Source: Chionis minor (lineage: Eukaryota > Chordata > Aves > Charadriiformes > Chionididae). Taken from it: DNA of 64,000 nucleotides. Made by a program: the position numbers and the translations under genes. Shown here one piece after another: positions 27,706-39,741 of this stretch (positions within the stretch are counted from its first letter, which is position 1; each line of letters begins with the position of its first letter). A model generated the notes under the pieces. The model was not told where the DNA came from. It searched no databases and worked only from the letters and a program-made list of their open reading frames with translations. The stretch is taken from NCBI GenBank assembly GCA_013398295.1, contig VZSF01008505.1, positions 62,001 to 126,000 of the forward strand, in the 5' to 3' direction.

Positions 27706-29965
27706 GTAAGAAAATATGCTTTTCTGCAGATGCTTCTATAAAACTGTATCTAGCTGAGCATTTTAATAACTAGGACTGCAGTTCTGGTATTTCCACTATG
27801 TTGAGTGAACAAAGATCTTGATGCCTTTGATTTATCTGCTTCTTTGTTGTTGCGTAACCATGAGATGAAAGGTTAGCGTTCTCCTAGCCACTCATGGGGT
27901 GAAACAGCTCCATGATTAGTCATCTAGTTCTTCTGTATGGCTAAATAATCATCTCCTGATATTATTTTTGTTTTGTTTGGCAATCACCCAGGCTTACCAA
28001 AACATTCATGACTTCTGTACCTTGTGACCAGATTCAACTGGTGTAAATCACAAAAGTGTCATAGCATTTCACTTTCTCCAGTGGAAAATCTTGCCTGTCT
28101 GATCTTGGGAGTCATTCTATTGTTTGTTTGGGTTTGAATACTGCTGAATGGAGAACAAATAAGATTCCTCTGCCTCCCTAATTGATTAGAATCTTTGCTT
28201 TGTAGTGTTTGCCTCATACTTTTCCTTTCGGACTCCGTCCTCTGATTTAAGTCGTGTGGATACTCTACAGAATCTTACTCCTGATGCATAACCAGTTCAG
28301 ATTACTGTGCACAAATAAGTCAAGGAAAGATGACAACACTTAAAGACATACAAGTGACCTGTAAATTTTTATTTTTATTTTTTTTACTGAAGAGGAGAGT
28401 TGCATTTGCAGCAGTCTCAGTGGAATTGCATTTCAGCAGATAAGGTGCAATTTCTGTAAGTTCTTTTTCAGGAAAATAAGTAAAATTAGTTGTAGTGATA
28501 GCATAGATAGATGCCCTTGTTTTCCTATTCTGCCAAGTCCCTTCACACCCGCTCCCCCCTTGCATCACCAAAGCTTGGCAATACATTCAGATGTTGTTCC
28601 ATATGATGAGGGCTGGATGTGGCTCCCTGCAGACCCAGCTGTTGTTACTCCTGAACTGGCTAGAAATAGTCTTTTCAGAAGCAAGGAATGCCCCTCCCTC
28701 CTGTGAGGCGAAAGCAAAGCACAGGATTTCTGGGCTGTCAAGTTTCTGCTGGCCCCAGAAACATGAGGACGCAATGTGAGTCTCGCTCTGAACTACCCCA
28801 TGAAGGCTTTGCCTACATCTGCTGATATCTCAGCTAGCCTACATGTGGACATTGTCTGCCAGGAGATGCCCTTTGAAAGTATGTTGCACACATACTTGCT
28901 GGGAATAAGATTTCAAACACTTGACCACTTGCATTTCTGGAGCACAGAAAAAAGCTTTGAAAAACTTCTCATGTTTTAAAAACATAAATGATCTTCAGAT
29001 GCTGGAAATAAATGTAATTCTGATTGTTCTGCTCTAGATGTGTATGAATCATCGCAACATTGCACGTACGTCAGTCAAGAAAGATAGCTTTGTCCTGGTG
29101 GCTTGATCAGCTGTACATATTAAGTTCCTTCTCTGAAAAATCTGTTAATTTTAGCTTACTGTTTCTCCTTTGTTTTGGCTAATGGCTTTGAGTATTTTTC
29201 TGGTCTTAAATATTAGTCACTGAACTGCTGTGAAAATCCATGAGAAACATACATTTCCTTTGGCAAGCTGGGGATTTATTTGGGTGTTATATAGCTGCAT
29301 ATTTATGTTTTCACTGAGTCACACACACTGGACAGCAAGGGTTTGAAAATGAGATGTCTAAAATGTTTGGCATGTCTGTAATAACCCTGCCTGTTTGGGC
29401 TGTGAGTAGGCCCTCCAGCATCTGCAAGCTGCTCTAAAAACATCCTTATATCTATATGGGCATGTTAAGACATGACAGCATGGTGATAAGATGATAAAAT
29501 AACTTGGCTTTGGGAGAGGCTGTTTATGAAGACAGTCTTCCAGCTTAAAAGGAGACTGAACTTGCTCTTGAAGAAGTATTTATTGAATTCTAATTGCAAC
29601 ACCAATTCCTCTTACTATAAAACAGCTGATTTTTGATATTTCTAAAAATCTGCCTGTTGGCAGAAATTAGTAAAAACACACTTAGTATCACTTTCCACTG
29701 TCTTCTAAATTCATAGATTGTGTCAGCAGAAGCAGGGATACTGGGGCTGCAGTAAAGTGATCTGTCCCTCAACTTGGGAACTGTGTTCTCTGTCCCAGAT
29801 GCTTAGGGAAACTGAAACAGGGAATCGGTAAAGATCTGTTGAAATAAGGGTTCTCGTTGTTGTTTTACTTTATGCTAATGCCTTGATTTCTGATTTCTGA
29901 ATGTGTGCGTGAAAATGGCTTGCTTTTCAAAATTCATATGAAAATTAGCTTAGTTTCTGGCTAGT

Positions 29966-30020
29966 GTTTTGGTTTTGTGTTGGTTTGTTTTTTGTTTGGT
30001 TGGTTGTTTTTTTTTAAAAA
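29966..30020. repeat. T/G-rich low-complexity tract
   Basis: Repeats of gttttg, ggtttg and ggttgg run into a T10 and A6 stretch. It lies in the intron between the PH exons. Confidence 0.85.
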
Positions 30021-31242
30021 AGTCCCTATCAATTGAGAAAGAAATCAGCTTTCTGTTTCTGAGTTTGCCCACTAAGGGTTCTGGTTATGGAACAATTTTG
30101 CTATTTAAGATGTAGATCATTAAAGAACAAAGGCAAAATCATCTGTTCCAGCATCCGTGATAGCATGGAGATTATTGTGTATCTCGAGCTTTTTTCCATA
30201 ATCTTGGGCATTTTTTTTCATTGACTATGCAAACTTTCTTAATGTTCGATTAAAGTATTTTAATTTTCAAGCAAAATCCCTTTAGGAGGAGAATTTTAAT
30301 AAGCCTGTTCTCTTTTTCATTCCCAGCCCCTTACTGCATAGGTATTTGCTACAGCCATATGTTTCTGATACTGTACATTTCAATAGTTTCCTGGATTATA
30401 CACTGCATTTTTTCCATTTATGAAAACCTTTCCAGTTCTGAAATATAGTTACCAGGAAAATGCTCATTTCACTGCGTAGAAGGAAAAACCATCTTGAGTT
30501 AGCTAAGGCTTGGGGATAGATGCAGAAGGAAACTAACAGTATCTGTCATTTTGATTTACTGCAGAAGTCAACGGTTCTCTGACAGAAATCAAATGTGACT
30601 TGGTAATGTATAGTAAATGGAGACTGTGATGATTGATTTCACAGTGAAGATAAATTCTCATGAAATGAACATAATTGCATGTCTATGAAAAGGCTGCTTT
30701 GTGAAGTAATTAAATTCTTGTTACTTTCTAATTAACATTTGCAGTAAAAAAAGGGAAAAGTGTTGGGGTGAAATAGATACAGCATTGCTTAAAGAATGGG
30801 TGGGTGAGCGTGCCCATCTACTTAATTTATAGATACCATGGAAGACCTTTAGAGATAGACTCCTCTAGTTTACTTAACTTAGCAGCACTAGATATTACAG
30901 CAAAGTTTATTAGAGTGAGCGCCCTTTGACTCCTGGATCATTTTTGGCTATGTCCATCTACATGAGTCTGCCTTTATGCAACTGAAGTTGAGCTGTAGCG
31001 TCACGCAGTATGTGTCTAAATCTAAAGCTATCAAGAAAATGAGTGCTATTTTGTGTTGACCATCTTTTTTGCCTCCACAGGAAATTGTTGCCAAGGAAAA
31101 AAACCTAACCTATGCTTTAGAACATAATGTGAAGTTGTGTAGATGTAGCTGCTGATTGACTTTCTTAAGCAGAGTTGAGAATGGAGGAGAGAGGATTTTG
31201 GCAGTGCCTGTGCTTACATACAGTAGATTAACCTGTGATGTG

Positions 31243-31284
31243 CTCATTGATGAATGTGTAAGACTCATTGATGAATGTGTAAGA
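31243..31284. repeat. 21-bp exact tandem duplication (two copies)
   Basis: The unit ctcattgatgaatgtgtaag plus a final a occupies 31243-31263 and repeats without change at 31264-31284. Two identical adjacent copies suggest a recent duplication or a short variable-number repeat. It has no coding meaning. Confidence 0.97.
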
Positions 31285-33655
31285 GTCTTGCGCAGAGTTA
31301 AAGAGCAAACAAAACAAATTCTGCCCATGCCACAAAGTTTACTTTCTTTCTAGGATTTCATTGCAAACACTTTGCCTATTCCCCACGTATTTCCTGTAAA
31401 AATTATTTGCTGATTGGTGCCTTTTCTTTTAGCTAAGTACTGTAGTCTGGGACAAGAACCGTAGTCTTAAATGTACCTCCCTTTAGAATCTAAGCAACAG
31501 TCCCATCTCTCCCTAATTAAGAAGGGAAGCAGTCATTATTTCTCATGATCTTGCCCAGTTGACTACAGGATTCATATGGCACTGTTTTACTAGATTCTTT
31601 GTCGTTCTTTAGTAGGCCTTTGCCATTGCAGTAGAGTAGTTGTACTTTTTTCCTGATTTATTGGTCAATAAATTGTATTACTGTATTGTAAGTCCATATA
31701 ACTCTTCTTTTACTACAAGCAGACAAAAAGCTTCCTTTCCACCTCTTCCCCAAGTCTGGAGAGGTGAATTATTTCTCTTCTGTGGGAGAAGGGATTCTAC
31801 TAGGTAAAGATTTTGGGGTTATAAAATGGTAGTAGACTGAAGTGTTTGTTGAGTTGGTGAATTTTCTACCTTTTCTACCAATACTGGGAGTAGCAACCAT
31901 ACAATGAAGAAGAGTTACCTGGTGGAGAGGCTCTTATCAGTAGTCTTTCTTATGCAGGAAGCTCTGTTCCTCTTCAGACTCATTCCTTTCCTTGGAGCCA
32001 AAGATGCAGAACAAGTCTGTGAAATTCTCCTTTCCTTGCAGAAGAAGATCCCACCAAGTCTCTCTGTCTTTTACTTTTCTGCCTAACCAGGATCCAGATG
32101 AAACTGAATAATGGTTGTGAGGGGCGAATACAATGCACAGAACTGTTCCTGTTTGCCTTCATGACAATAGGTTCTTGAGAGCTAAATGCTCCTCAATAAT
32201 CATGAAGCAGTGTGACAGAACCTACCACCCCTGCAGGAGAGCTGACTCTCTGGGTCAGGCTCGTTGTAGAAACAGATCCTTAATCTGAGAAACAGATGAA
32301 TGTCAAGAGGATAGCGATCAAAAGCAAGTTTTGAGGGCACACAATAGGACCAGAAATAGAACTGGCAGATGCTGAGTTTTAGCTACTGACTCCTGAGTAC
32401 ACTCTGACTGTCAGGAATCATATTTCTACAACAGTATTTTGGGTGCATGTTGTCTTGAGTGTTGCTCTAGAAGGGGATGGAGCACGAGTCTTCTCTGGGA
32501 CTCCAAATGCACTAGAGCTGCAAGTACTGAATTTCTTCTTGTGGACAGCAACTGGTTAACTGCTATCCATATATAAGGGAAATTGGGCAAGAGCCAAAAT
32601 AAAGGGAACTAGTGAAAGGAGACCGGGTCAGAGGAGGTGTTGGATGGAAGCCAGGCTAAAGGAGAAAGCCTAAGATGAGATGTATGTTTAGTTACTGTTT
32701 TTGAATTACTCAGAAAGCTAAGCCCCAGGAAGAACTAGACGGCAAGCTATTCAGAGCCCTCTCTGTGAGAAATGGAAGAACTGATTTAATCAAAAAACCC
32801 CACAGATTTACTCCAGAAAAAAGCTGCTAATGTTTGTAAACAAACTTCTAAGATGCTGATGAGTACAACATTTAAGAATAGGAAAAATGTAGAAACCCAA
32901 GAAATAATTAGCCTTTATCCCTCAAGTCCATTCCATTAAAAAAAAAAATGGCTTTTTTCCTGCAATTTTCCATTTTGTAATTATTGATGAGATTTCTTTA
33001 TATGGTAATAAATAAGACATTTTATGGTGGATAGGTGGTGGAGGTACTGAGGTTTACAACTGGAATTGCATTCCAAAAGGTTGTTCTCGGGGAAAGGAAA
33101 CACCAGTGCCAAACCCATATCTTAAATACGATAATTACACTGTACTTCAGGAAAATTCCCTAAGTGATTGTGTGGGATTTGAAACATTAGTGACACCTAC
33201 CAGAGACCACGGGTGTTGTAAACGTGGGCTAAGTCATGGCTGGTAAACTTGACTCAGCCTGCAGGACAGCTTAACCTTGCTGGCTGACTTTGACCCAGCA
33301 AGGTCTGGGTCCCATTAGCCCATCCAGAGAAGCACAGGACTGGAGCAGGAGACGCCGTCCCTCCGTGCGTGATGAGGCTCTAACAGCTGTGAGCAGCTTT
33401 TGCATCTGTGTGGCCCCAAGGCAGGTTCCAAAACAGGCTTCTATCCCTCACCACGAAAATGATCAAACCTTCTTCTCCAGGGAGTTATGGAATGTTTTAG
33501 TGCCAGTTACTGTTACCACTGCCGATTTTGGCCTATGTGATGTTAGTTTTGGCTGCATTTCTGTTCTGGATTACATATAGAACTCTAGGTACTGCATTGT
33601 CCAGGCTTGGCTATATACTGATCAGCATATCTTCTCTTCATTTTCACCTTAAAAT

Positions 33656-33681
33656 TGTGTGTGTGTATATTTGTGTGTGTT
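33656..33681. repeat. GT microsatellite, interrupted
   Basis: A (TG)n run of about five units, an atatt interruption and a second run of about four units. Confidence 0.85.
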
Positions 33682-34657
33682 AACTTGAAAAGATCCCTGT
33701 ACTTCTGGGAGACCACTTCCATAAGTTAGGTGATAAAACCTTTAAGTGCTATTATTTCATGACATTGTCTCTGACATTGACTCTGGCTTTTCTGGATGAT
33801 TAAGAAAAAAAGCTTCAGAGACATATGTAGTTAATTTTAATTAACATTCACATTGGACTGATCTGAAATGGCACGCCTTGATAGAAAATGTTAGTCATTG
33901 CTGTTAACTCAGAGCAGATGGTCAGTTTTGTTTCTTTAAAATATACGATTTGCAGAGCTCCTAGTAGAGCTTTCTTATATGAAAAATGGTGCATACATTC
34001 AAACCAGCCATTGTGGAATTACAGGTGCCTAGAATGGTATACTAAGACTAAGGTTGAATAAGGAGACCATATACAGTGGAGTTTCATCCAAGATTATCTT
34101 TCTCGATTGTGCATGTATGTTTGGAATAGCTGGTTTCTCTTTTTTTTTCTCCCTTTTTCATCTTAGGCGACTATGAAACCCATATTCTGTATGATTTCAA
34201 TCAATAAGAAATATCTAAGAATTGAATCTTTTGTGTTTTTGGTGAAATAAAATTGGGCCTATTTGCATTTGGTTCTAGATTTTTAATGTTCATTTTAATT
34301 CTGCTTGCATCTTAATAAAAAGATGAGATGTTTACCAAAAAATCATTTGAGATGACAAGCACAGTTGTTTGAAATCCCTGTAAAACAAGGTACTCCTTTA
34401 TCTTCAGTCTGTGAGTAGCTTCGGTTGTTTCAGTGCGACTGCTTAAGTTAAATGTGGTTTTGTGTTCTGTCTAGTATTAAACCGGCTTATATACACAATT
34501 CTAAAAATTTCACTAATATCCTTGTTCTGTAATTGCTGTTCTCTCTCATCGTGTATTGGCAAGAATATATGCATCTTCATTTAATCGTGGTTTGTATTTT
34601 CTGTCTATGTGAATAAAAATTACATGCACGTACAGTACATCTTCTGTACATTCAGCT

Positions 34658-35332
34658 GTGCAGAGAGGGACCTGGGAGTCCTGCTGGACAACAGGATGAC
34701 CATGAGCCAGCAACGTGCCCTTGTGGCCAAGAAGGCCGGTGGCATCCTGGGGTGCATCAAGAGGACTGTGGCCAGCAGGTCGAGGGAGGTCATCCTCCCC
34801 CTCTACCCTGGTGAGGCCGCGTCTGGAGAACTGTGTCCAGTTCTGGGCTCCCCAGTTTAAGAAGGACAGGGAACTGCTGGAGAGGGTGCAGCAAAGGGCT
34901 ACGAAGATGATTAGGGGGCTGGAACATCTTTCTTATGAGGAAAGGCTGAGGGAGTTGGGTCTTTTTAGTCTGGAGAAGACTGAGGGGGGACCTCATCAAT
35001 GTTTATAAATACTTAAAGGGAGGGTGCCGAGAGGAGGGGGCCAGGCTTTTTTCAGCGGTGCCCAGTGATAGGACAAGAGGTAACGGGCACAAACTTGAAC
35101 ATAGGAAGTTCCATCTGAACACGAGGAGGAACTTCTTTACTTTGAGGGTGGCAGAGCACTGGAACAGGCTGCCCAGAGAGGTGGTGGACTCTCCAACTCT
35201 GGAGACATTCCCAACCCACCTGGACACCATCCTGTGCAACCTGCTGTAGGTGACCCTGCTCTTGCAGGGGCGGTTGGACCAGGTGATCTCCAGAGGTCCC
35301 TTCCAACCCCTAAGATTCTGTGATCCTGTGAT
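34658..35332 (+). mobile_element. CR1 LINE, 5'-truncated, sense to DNM3
   Basis: About 675 bp of the 3' end of a chicken-repeat-1 type non-LTR retrotransposon. Translated pieces show the C-terminal end of the ORF2 reverse transcriptase: [18 protein letters not shown], then [42 protein letters not shown] (positions about 34856-34982), then [17 protein letters not shown] (about 35154-35205). These lie in three different frames, so at least two frameshifts have broken it. One is a few missing bases near 34808, the other lies after 34980. The element ends at the CR1-type terminal repeat (attctgtgat followed by cctgtgat at 35314-35332) and has no poly-A tail, as is normal for CR1. Truncation at the 5' end is typical of target-primed insertion. 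It cannot move on its own. Subfamily and age need a RepeatMasker comparison. Confidence 0.95.
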
Positions 35333-38300
35333 CTTTGTCTACTGAAATGTTCCACATCCAACTCAATCTAAAAGTTGTTTATGCATACGGTTAATATGTG
35401 GAGATGCATTAATATATGTACACAAATATTAACTAGTTTTTTAATGTGTCTACAGTGGTTGCCCTTAACATCTTTCCGGGTTTGGGGAGATAAATATTCA
35501 ACCTTAGTATTAGGAAATTGTGAGAGATACTATACATCTTGAGGCCTAGCAATTGTGTCTGCTCGATTAGCAAGCAGTTTCGATGTTTCGATGTGCCACA
35601 GCTGTAGAGCAAAACCTACTGGTATTACCTCCACTGTAGTAGGTTACTAGAAAGTTCTTTCTTTGTGATTTTCAGTTGTGTGTTATTCACCCTTTGGTCC
35701 TGGATTGTATAGTTCAATTGTTTTATAGGCAATTGAACCTTCCCCGTGCAATGTTGACAGCCCAGGTTTCAGGACTAGCGGGACAAGAATCTCAGTAACT
35801 CACAGCTGAGCTCAGTCCTTACAGTTACCTGGCACTTCTGCATTTCCTCTTGTACACTTTCAAATAGGTTACTCCATTCCTGCATTTTCATGTTATGATT
35901 CTTCTGTGATGGGAGAGGTTAAAGAAATACCTATGGACAATGTAAAAGTCATTTCTGCCTTAGAAAGTTTGCACTGGGCCCTGAAAAATACAGGGGAAAG
36001 GAATCTGGTATGCTGGAAACAAAGGTAGTAGTAAAGTGAAGAAGGTTGAATAAGTGAGGTTTCAGCTGAGTCTTTGCTGGACTTTAAAGCCAGCCTGGTC
36101 CTGGTCTAGAGAAGATATGTCCCGAGTGTGGAATTCCAGAATTGGAAATGATGCTTTTAGTCCAATAGTCTGTTCATCTCCATAAGCAATCACGTTGTGG
36201 TTTTTCTGGAGTTCAGTTCTTGAGGTTTGTTTATTTATTTATAATATAATAAAACCTGCAGATAACAAATAGTATTTTTTTGTATTTTTCACTCTGGAAA
36301 GAAAGTAGTATTTTATTAATTTCCAGTAATGCTGCTATGGATATATTTTTGTGTACTATGCAGGATATTAAATTACAATTGTGAGGCTTTACAGGAGGGA
36401 GCAGCGTAGGTAGATGTGGTATATCTTTATAGCTTTGCTCATAGCTTCCCTGTTTATGTGTTCACGTTTTAAAAATGTTAAATATTCAAGGGAAATGTTG
36501 CACACAGATTGTACTCTTAGACATGTTCCCATTTATTGTATCTGTTTTGTTTCTGCCGTCCCTTGGAGTTAGAGATGCCTGAATATCCGCAAGATTTGTA
36601 TTGTTGAGTGTTCATCTTTTTTACTTCTTGGTATCCTGTATTATATCATTCTCTTTGATGTATAACATGACATTTAGCTGCTATAGAGATGACAATGAGA
36701 ATGTGACCTCACTGTATTCCATATGGAGTAAGTAGGTGAGGATTGAGTAGTAACTGTTTCTGTGCTGATATCTTCAGCAATTTTAAAAACTGGAAGAGAG
36801 AACAAAACAGAAAATCTGAATTGTTTTCAAGAACGTTTCTACAGCTTTCCATGAGATGCCAGTGGATTCCTAATGAATAAAACATGTCAATGTGTTTTTG
36901 TAAGATTCCACTAGTAACAGAAAAAGGACACACTCTTTTCAGAAGTTACTTCAGCTTTTTTTCCTCTGAAAAGTTCCTGTACCTGTCAGCCTTTCTGGAA
37001 GAAAGGCGGGCAAAGGAAGTCTAGTAGCAAGGAAGCTGGTTTTGGAGGCAAGCATCCATCTACCTACCCTACTGCAAGCTTCCGATGAGTTCTGGCTCAG
37101 TCTGTGTGTCCTTCAGTTCCTCATTTATGCTGTGAAGCTGAAACATGTGTTGCGTTGTGCTGGTGGTGGGGTAAGATTAGCTACTCCAAAATGGTGGAGC
37201 CCTGAGATACTACAGCGAGAGGGGTCTTGGAGAGCCAGAGACATCAGTCACTTGGCCATAAGGTGTCCCTAGACCTAGGAAAAGTCTTGATACGGAGAAA
37301 GGAATGCAGGACTACCAGCTTCCGTCTGTTCAACGTGGTTGGCTAAAATGCCTTCTTGTACAGCTACACTTGCTGTAGCAAGTCACAAAATGTCAAAAAG
37401 TTTAATATATAACATGGCAATCCTGAAAAAATGTTTTCACAAGCTGGTGTCATGTTGTTTCGCTCTTGCAGATAAGTATTTTTGGAAGTTCCCTATCGCT
37501 ATGTTTTACAGCCTTTATTTGCTCTATTGTTATTTTTAGTCATCTTTTCCGAGAGTACCCTTTTACAATTTCAGCTTCCTATTCCTTCAAAGTTATGGCT
37601 GCCTAGTTAACTTAGCCAAAAAACGTATCTCAATAAAAGTTTCTCCTAACAATAAATTAAAGCATTTTTATCTCTGGCAATTTCATTTTGCTTCTCTTTA
37701 TATTTTTATTGAGCTCTTTGTTTTGTTCAGTAAATGTTAACTTGGAGTTCTACAATATTGCGAATTGAATAAAATTCAAGTGTTTTGTCATCAGTTCAAG
37801 ATAATGGCATCTAAGGAGGTCATCCAGGCTATTATTTGCCTTAAGGCAGGATTAGTACATTTGGAGTCAGGGAAGAAAAAGGTTTAATTTTACATTTCTA
37901 ATCAATAAAAAACCCCATAGAGCCTTCGGTTGTTCATACTACCAGTGGCTTTACCTAAACTATGGGACCTGACCCTTTAGTGTCTCTTTGTCCCTTTGTG
38001 GCTGGTTTCTCTGGGCAGGAACCGCAGGTGTGCTGCCCTGAGTGGCACTGAAGCACGCTCTGGTGGCATCTCTGATCTAGATGCTTGCAGGGAGTAGTGC
38101 AAGCCCGGTGCTGAATATGCCTGCCTGGCTGCTCAGGTGTAGCTAGTGAAATTGCTGAGAATTATGCCACCAATGTAAGAAAATCCGAGTATGTCCTTTA
38201 TTCTTCGCAGTTTTGAATGCCAGCCATAAATTTGCTAAAAATACCCAATTGATTGCCCTCTCTTCAGAGGTGGGTGTACTCTGATTGACATACTGTGATT

Positions 38301-39629
38301 TCATGGCTGATACTTTAATGACTACGTGTCATGCCTTCTTCACACTCGGGCGTGAACACTTACTGTTCAATTACAATTTTTCTACCCATCTCTTTCCTGA
38401 GACTGCCTCAAAAAGCAGGGCTGGGAGCTGTCTGGTGACATTGTTGGTAAGGGAGCGCTTCTGTGTGTAAGAATGACATTGAGTCAGTTGTATTCTGTCA
38501 GTGTGACGGTGAAATCCCACCAGTCCCTGAATGCTAAAGTTTGTCTAGGCTGTGATAATAATAGCTTTATTTCCTGGTTCTGTATTCAAACTGATTATCT
38601 CAAAACATGGTGTAGAAATAACCTCTGTAGTTGCATAATGAAACCAAAGAACCCATTGTTGTTGCTGCCTTTGAAAATTAAGTAAATTTCATCAACCCTT
38701 CCCTCCACCCCTTTCCCCCCTTCTCCATAGCTTCCTAAGGGAAGGGAAGGGAACAGTCTTGTTGTGATGGAAGATTGATTCTTGTGCAACTGTTAAGATC
38801 TAGTAAGATGTGGTTTCCTAACCTTTGTCAGCTAAGCTTGTAGCCTTTCCTAAAAAGACTGTTGGCTGAGAAATTTACAGCAATCTGGTCTGTATGTAGA
38901 TTTTGAAGTCAGAAACTAATGGCTAAACCGTAAGGGGAAAATCTGTTCTGTTCATTGGAGAATTTACAAGTACCACCTTCCTACTTACGTGTTTTTCCTC
39001 CTTTCTCTTTTCTTCCATTAAGTGATTCCCTGTATTTATCTAATTATTATGAATTAGTTGCAAGAGTTGTTATTTAAATGTCTCCCAGTTTTCTTACTAT
39101 GATGGCAGACATCAGAGGCTTGTTTTGTTTCTTTAAAATATCTGATTATCATTATTTTCTTTCTTCTGTTACTGATGATATCTGAAAGCTAAAAAGGGTA
39201 TATAATGCATTGAAAGGACTTAACATGGGAAAAAGTTGCATCTTTAATTATTTTGATATTATTGGTTACAGCAGTAATCAGTCACAAGACATGCAGTTTT
39301 GTTGGTATGTCCTCTGTGTGTTTCTCTGCATCACAACAGCCTTTTTTTCCTAAAAGTGCTCCATTTTGGCAAAAGCTGGAAAATTGATTTAAAGTAGTTT
39401 CACGGTGCTTCCAGATGATTAGTATTTCCAGAGCTGTGCTGTAGCATTCTAAGATATTTTTAAGTACTCCGTGTAATTATTATTAAACAAGCACCTGTCC
39501 CATAAACTCTATTGTCCAAAGCAATTACCAAGTAATTTCTGATCCCAAAGGATTTTTAATTTAAAATGCTGTGTGCATGATACAGAGTAGTAAAATGCTA
39601 GTTTTACAATGTGGTGCTCTTTGTTCTAG

Positions 39630-39741
39630 GAATGTTTACAAGGATTACCGTTTCCTTGAGCTAGCCTGTGACTCCCAAGAGGAGGTGGATAGCTGGAAGG
39701 CATCTCTGCTACGAGCCGGTGTCTATCCTGATAAATCCTCA
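39630..39741 (+). CDS. DNM3: Dynamin-3 internal exon, C-terminal PH domain
   Basis: This 112-nt exon supplies the last base of the split Arg codon and then 37 codons, [20 protein letters not shown] then [17 protein letters not shown]. It encodes the last beta-strands and the C-terminal alpha-helix of the PH domain, which packs against the dynamin stalk. By dynamin-1/2 numbering the first Tyr is Y597, a reported Src-family site. The WKAS-LRAGVYP segment corresponds to residues 616-627, where DNM2 substitutions cause centronuclear myopathy. Leu in ASLLRAG (DNM1/2 have Phe) and YPDKS mark DNM3. The acceptor is ttctag and the donor is TCA|gtaagt, leaving phase 0. The exon ends in a Ser codon (TCA) where I recall Val in mammals, which should be checked. 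Reading on into the intron gives a stop after six codons, so splicing is required. Confidence 0.97.

Larger units (their letters stand above)
27706..39629 (+). other. DNM3: DNM3 intron between the two PH exons
   Basis: This 11,924-nt phase-2 intron has GT-AG ends (gtaaga at 27706, ttctag at 39624-39629). It contains a T/G-rich low-complexity tract (29966-30020), a 21-bp tandem duplication (31243-31284), a GT-rich microsatellite (33656-33681) and a 5'-truncated CR1 LINE in the same orientation as DNM3 (34658-35332). The remaining sequence is AT-rich and shows no gene, RNA gene or large repeat that I can name. In mammals an antisense noncoding gene (DNM3OS, host of miR-199a-2 and miR-214) lies within a DNM3 intron. 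I looked for the reverse complements of those mature miRNAs in this window and did not see them. Confidence 0.9.

Noticed and set aside
31243..31284. CRISPR-like or satellite array
   Set aside because: Only two directly adjacent copies with no spacers, in a eukaryotic intron.
34609..35249. Three overlapping + frames around 34.6-35.2 kb as small genes
   Set aside because: All are frameshifted pieces of one CR1 ORF2.
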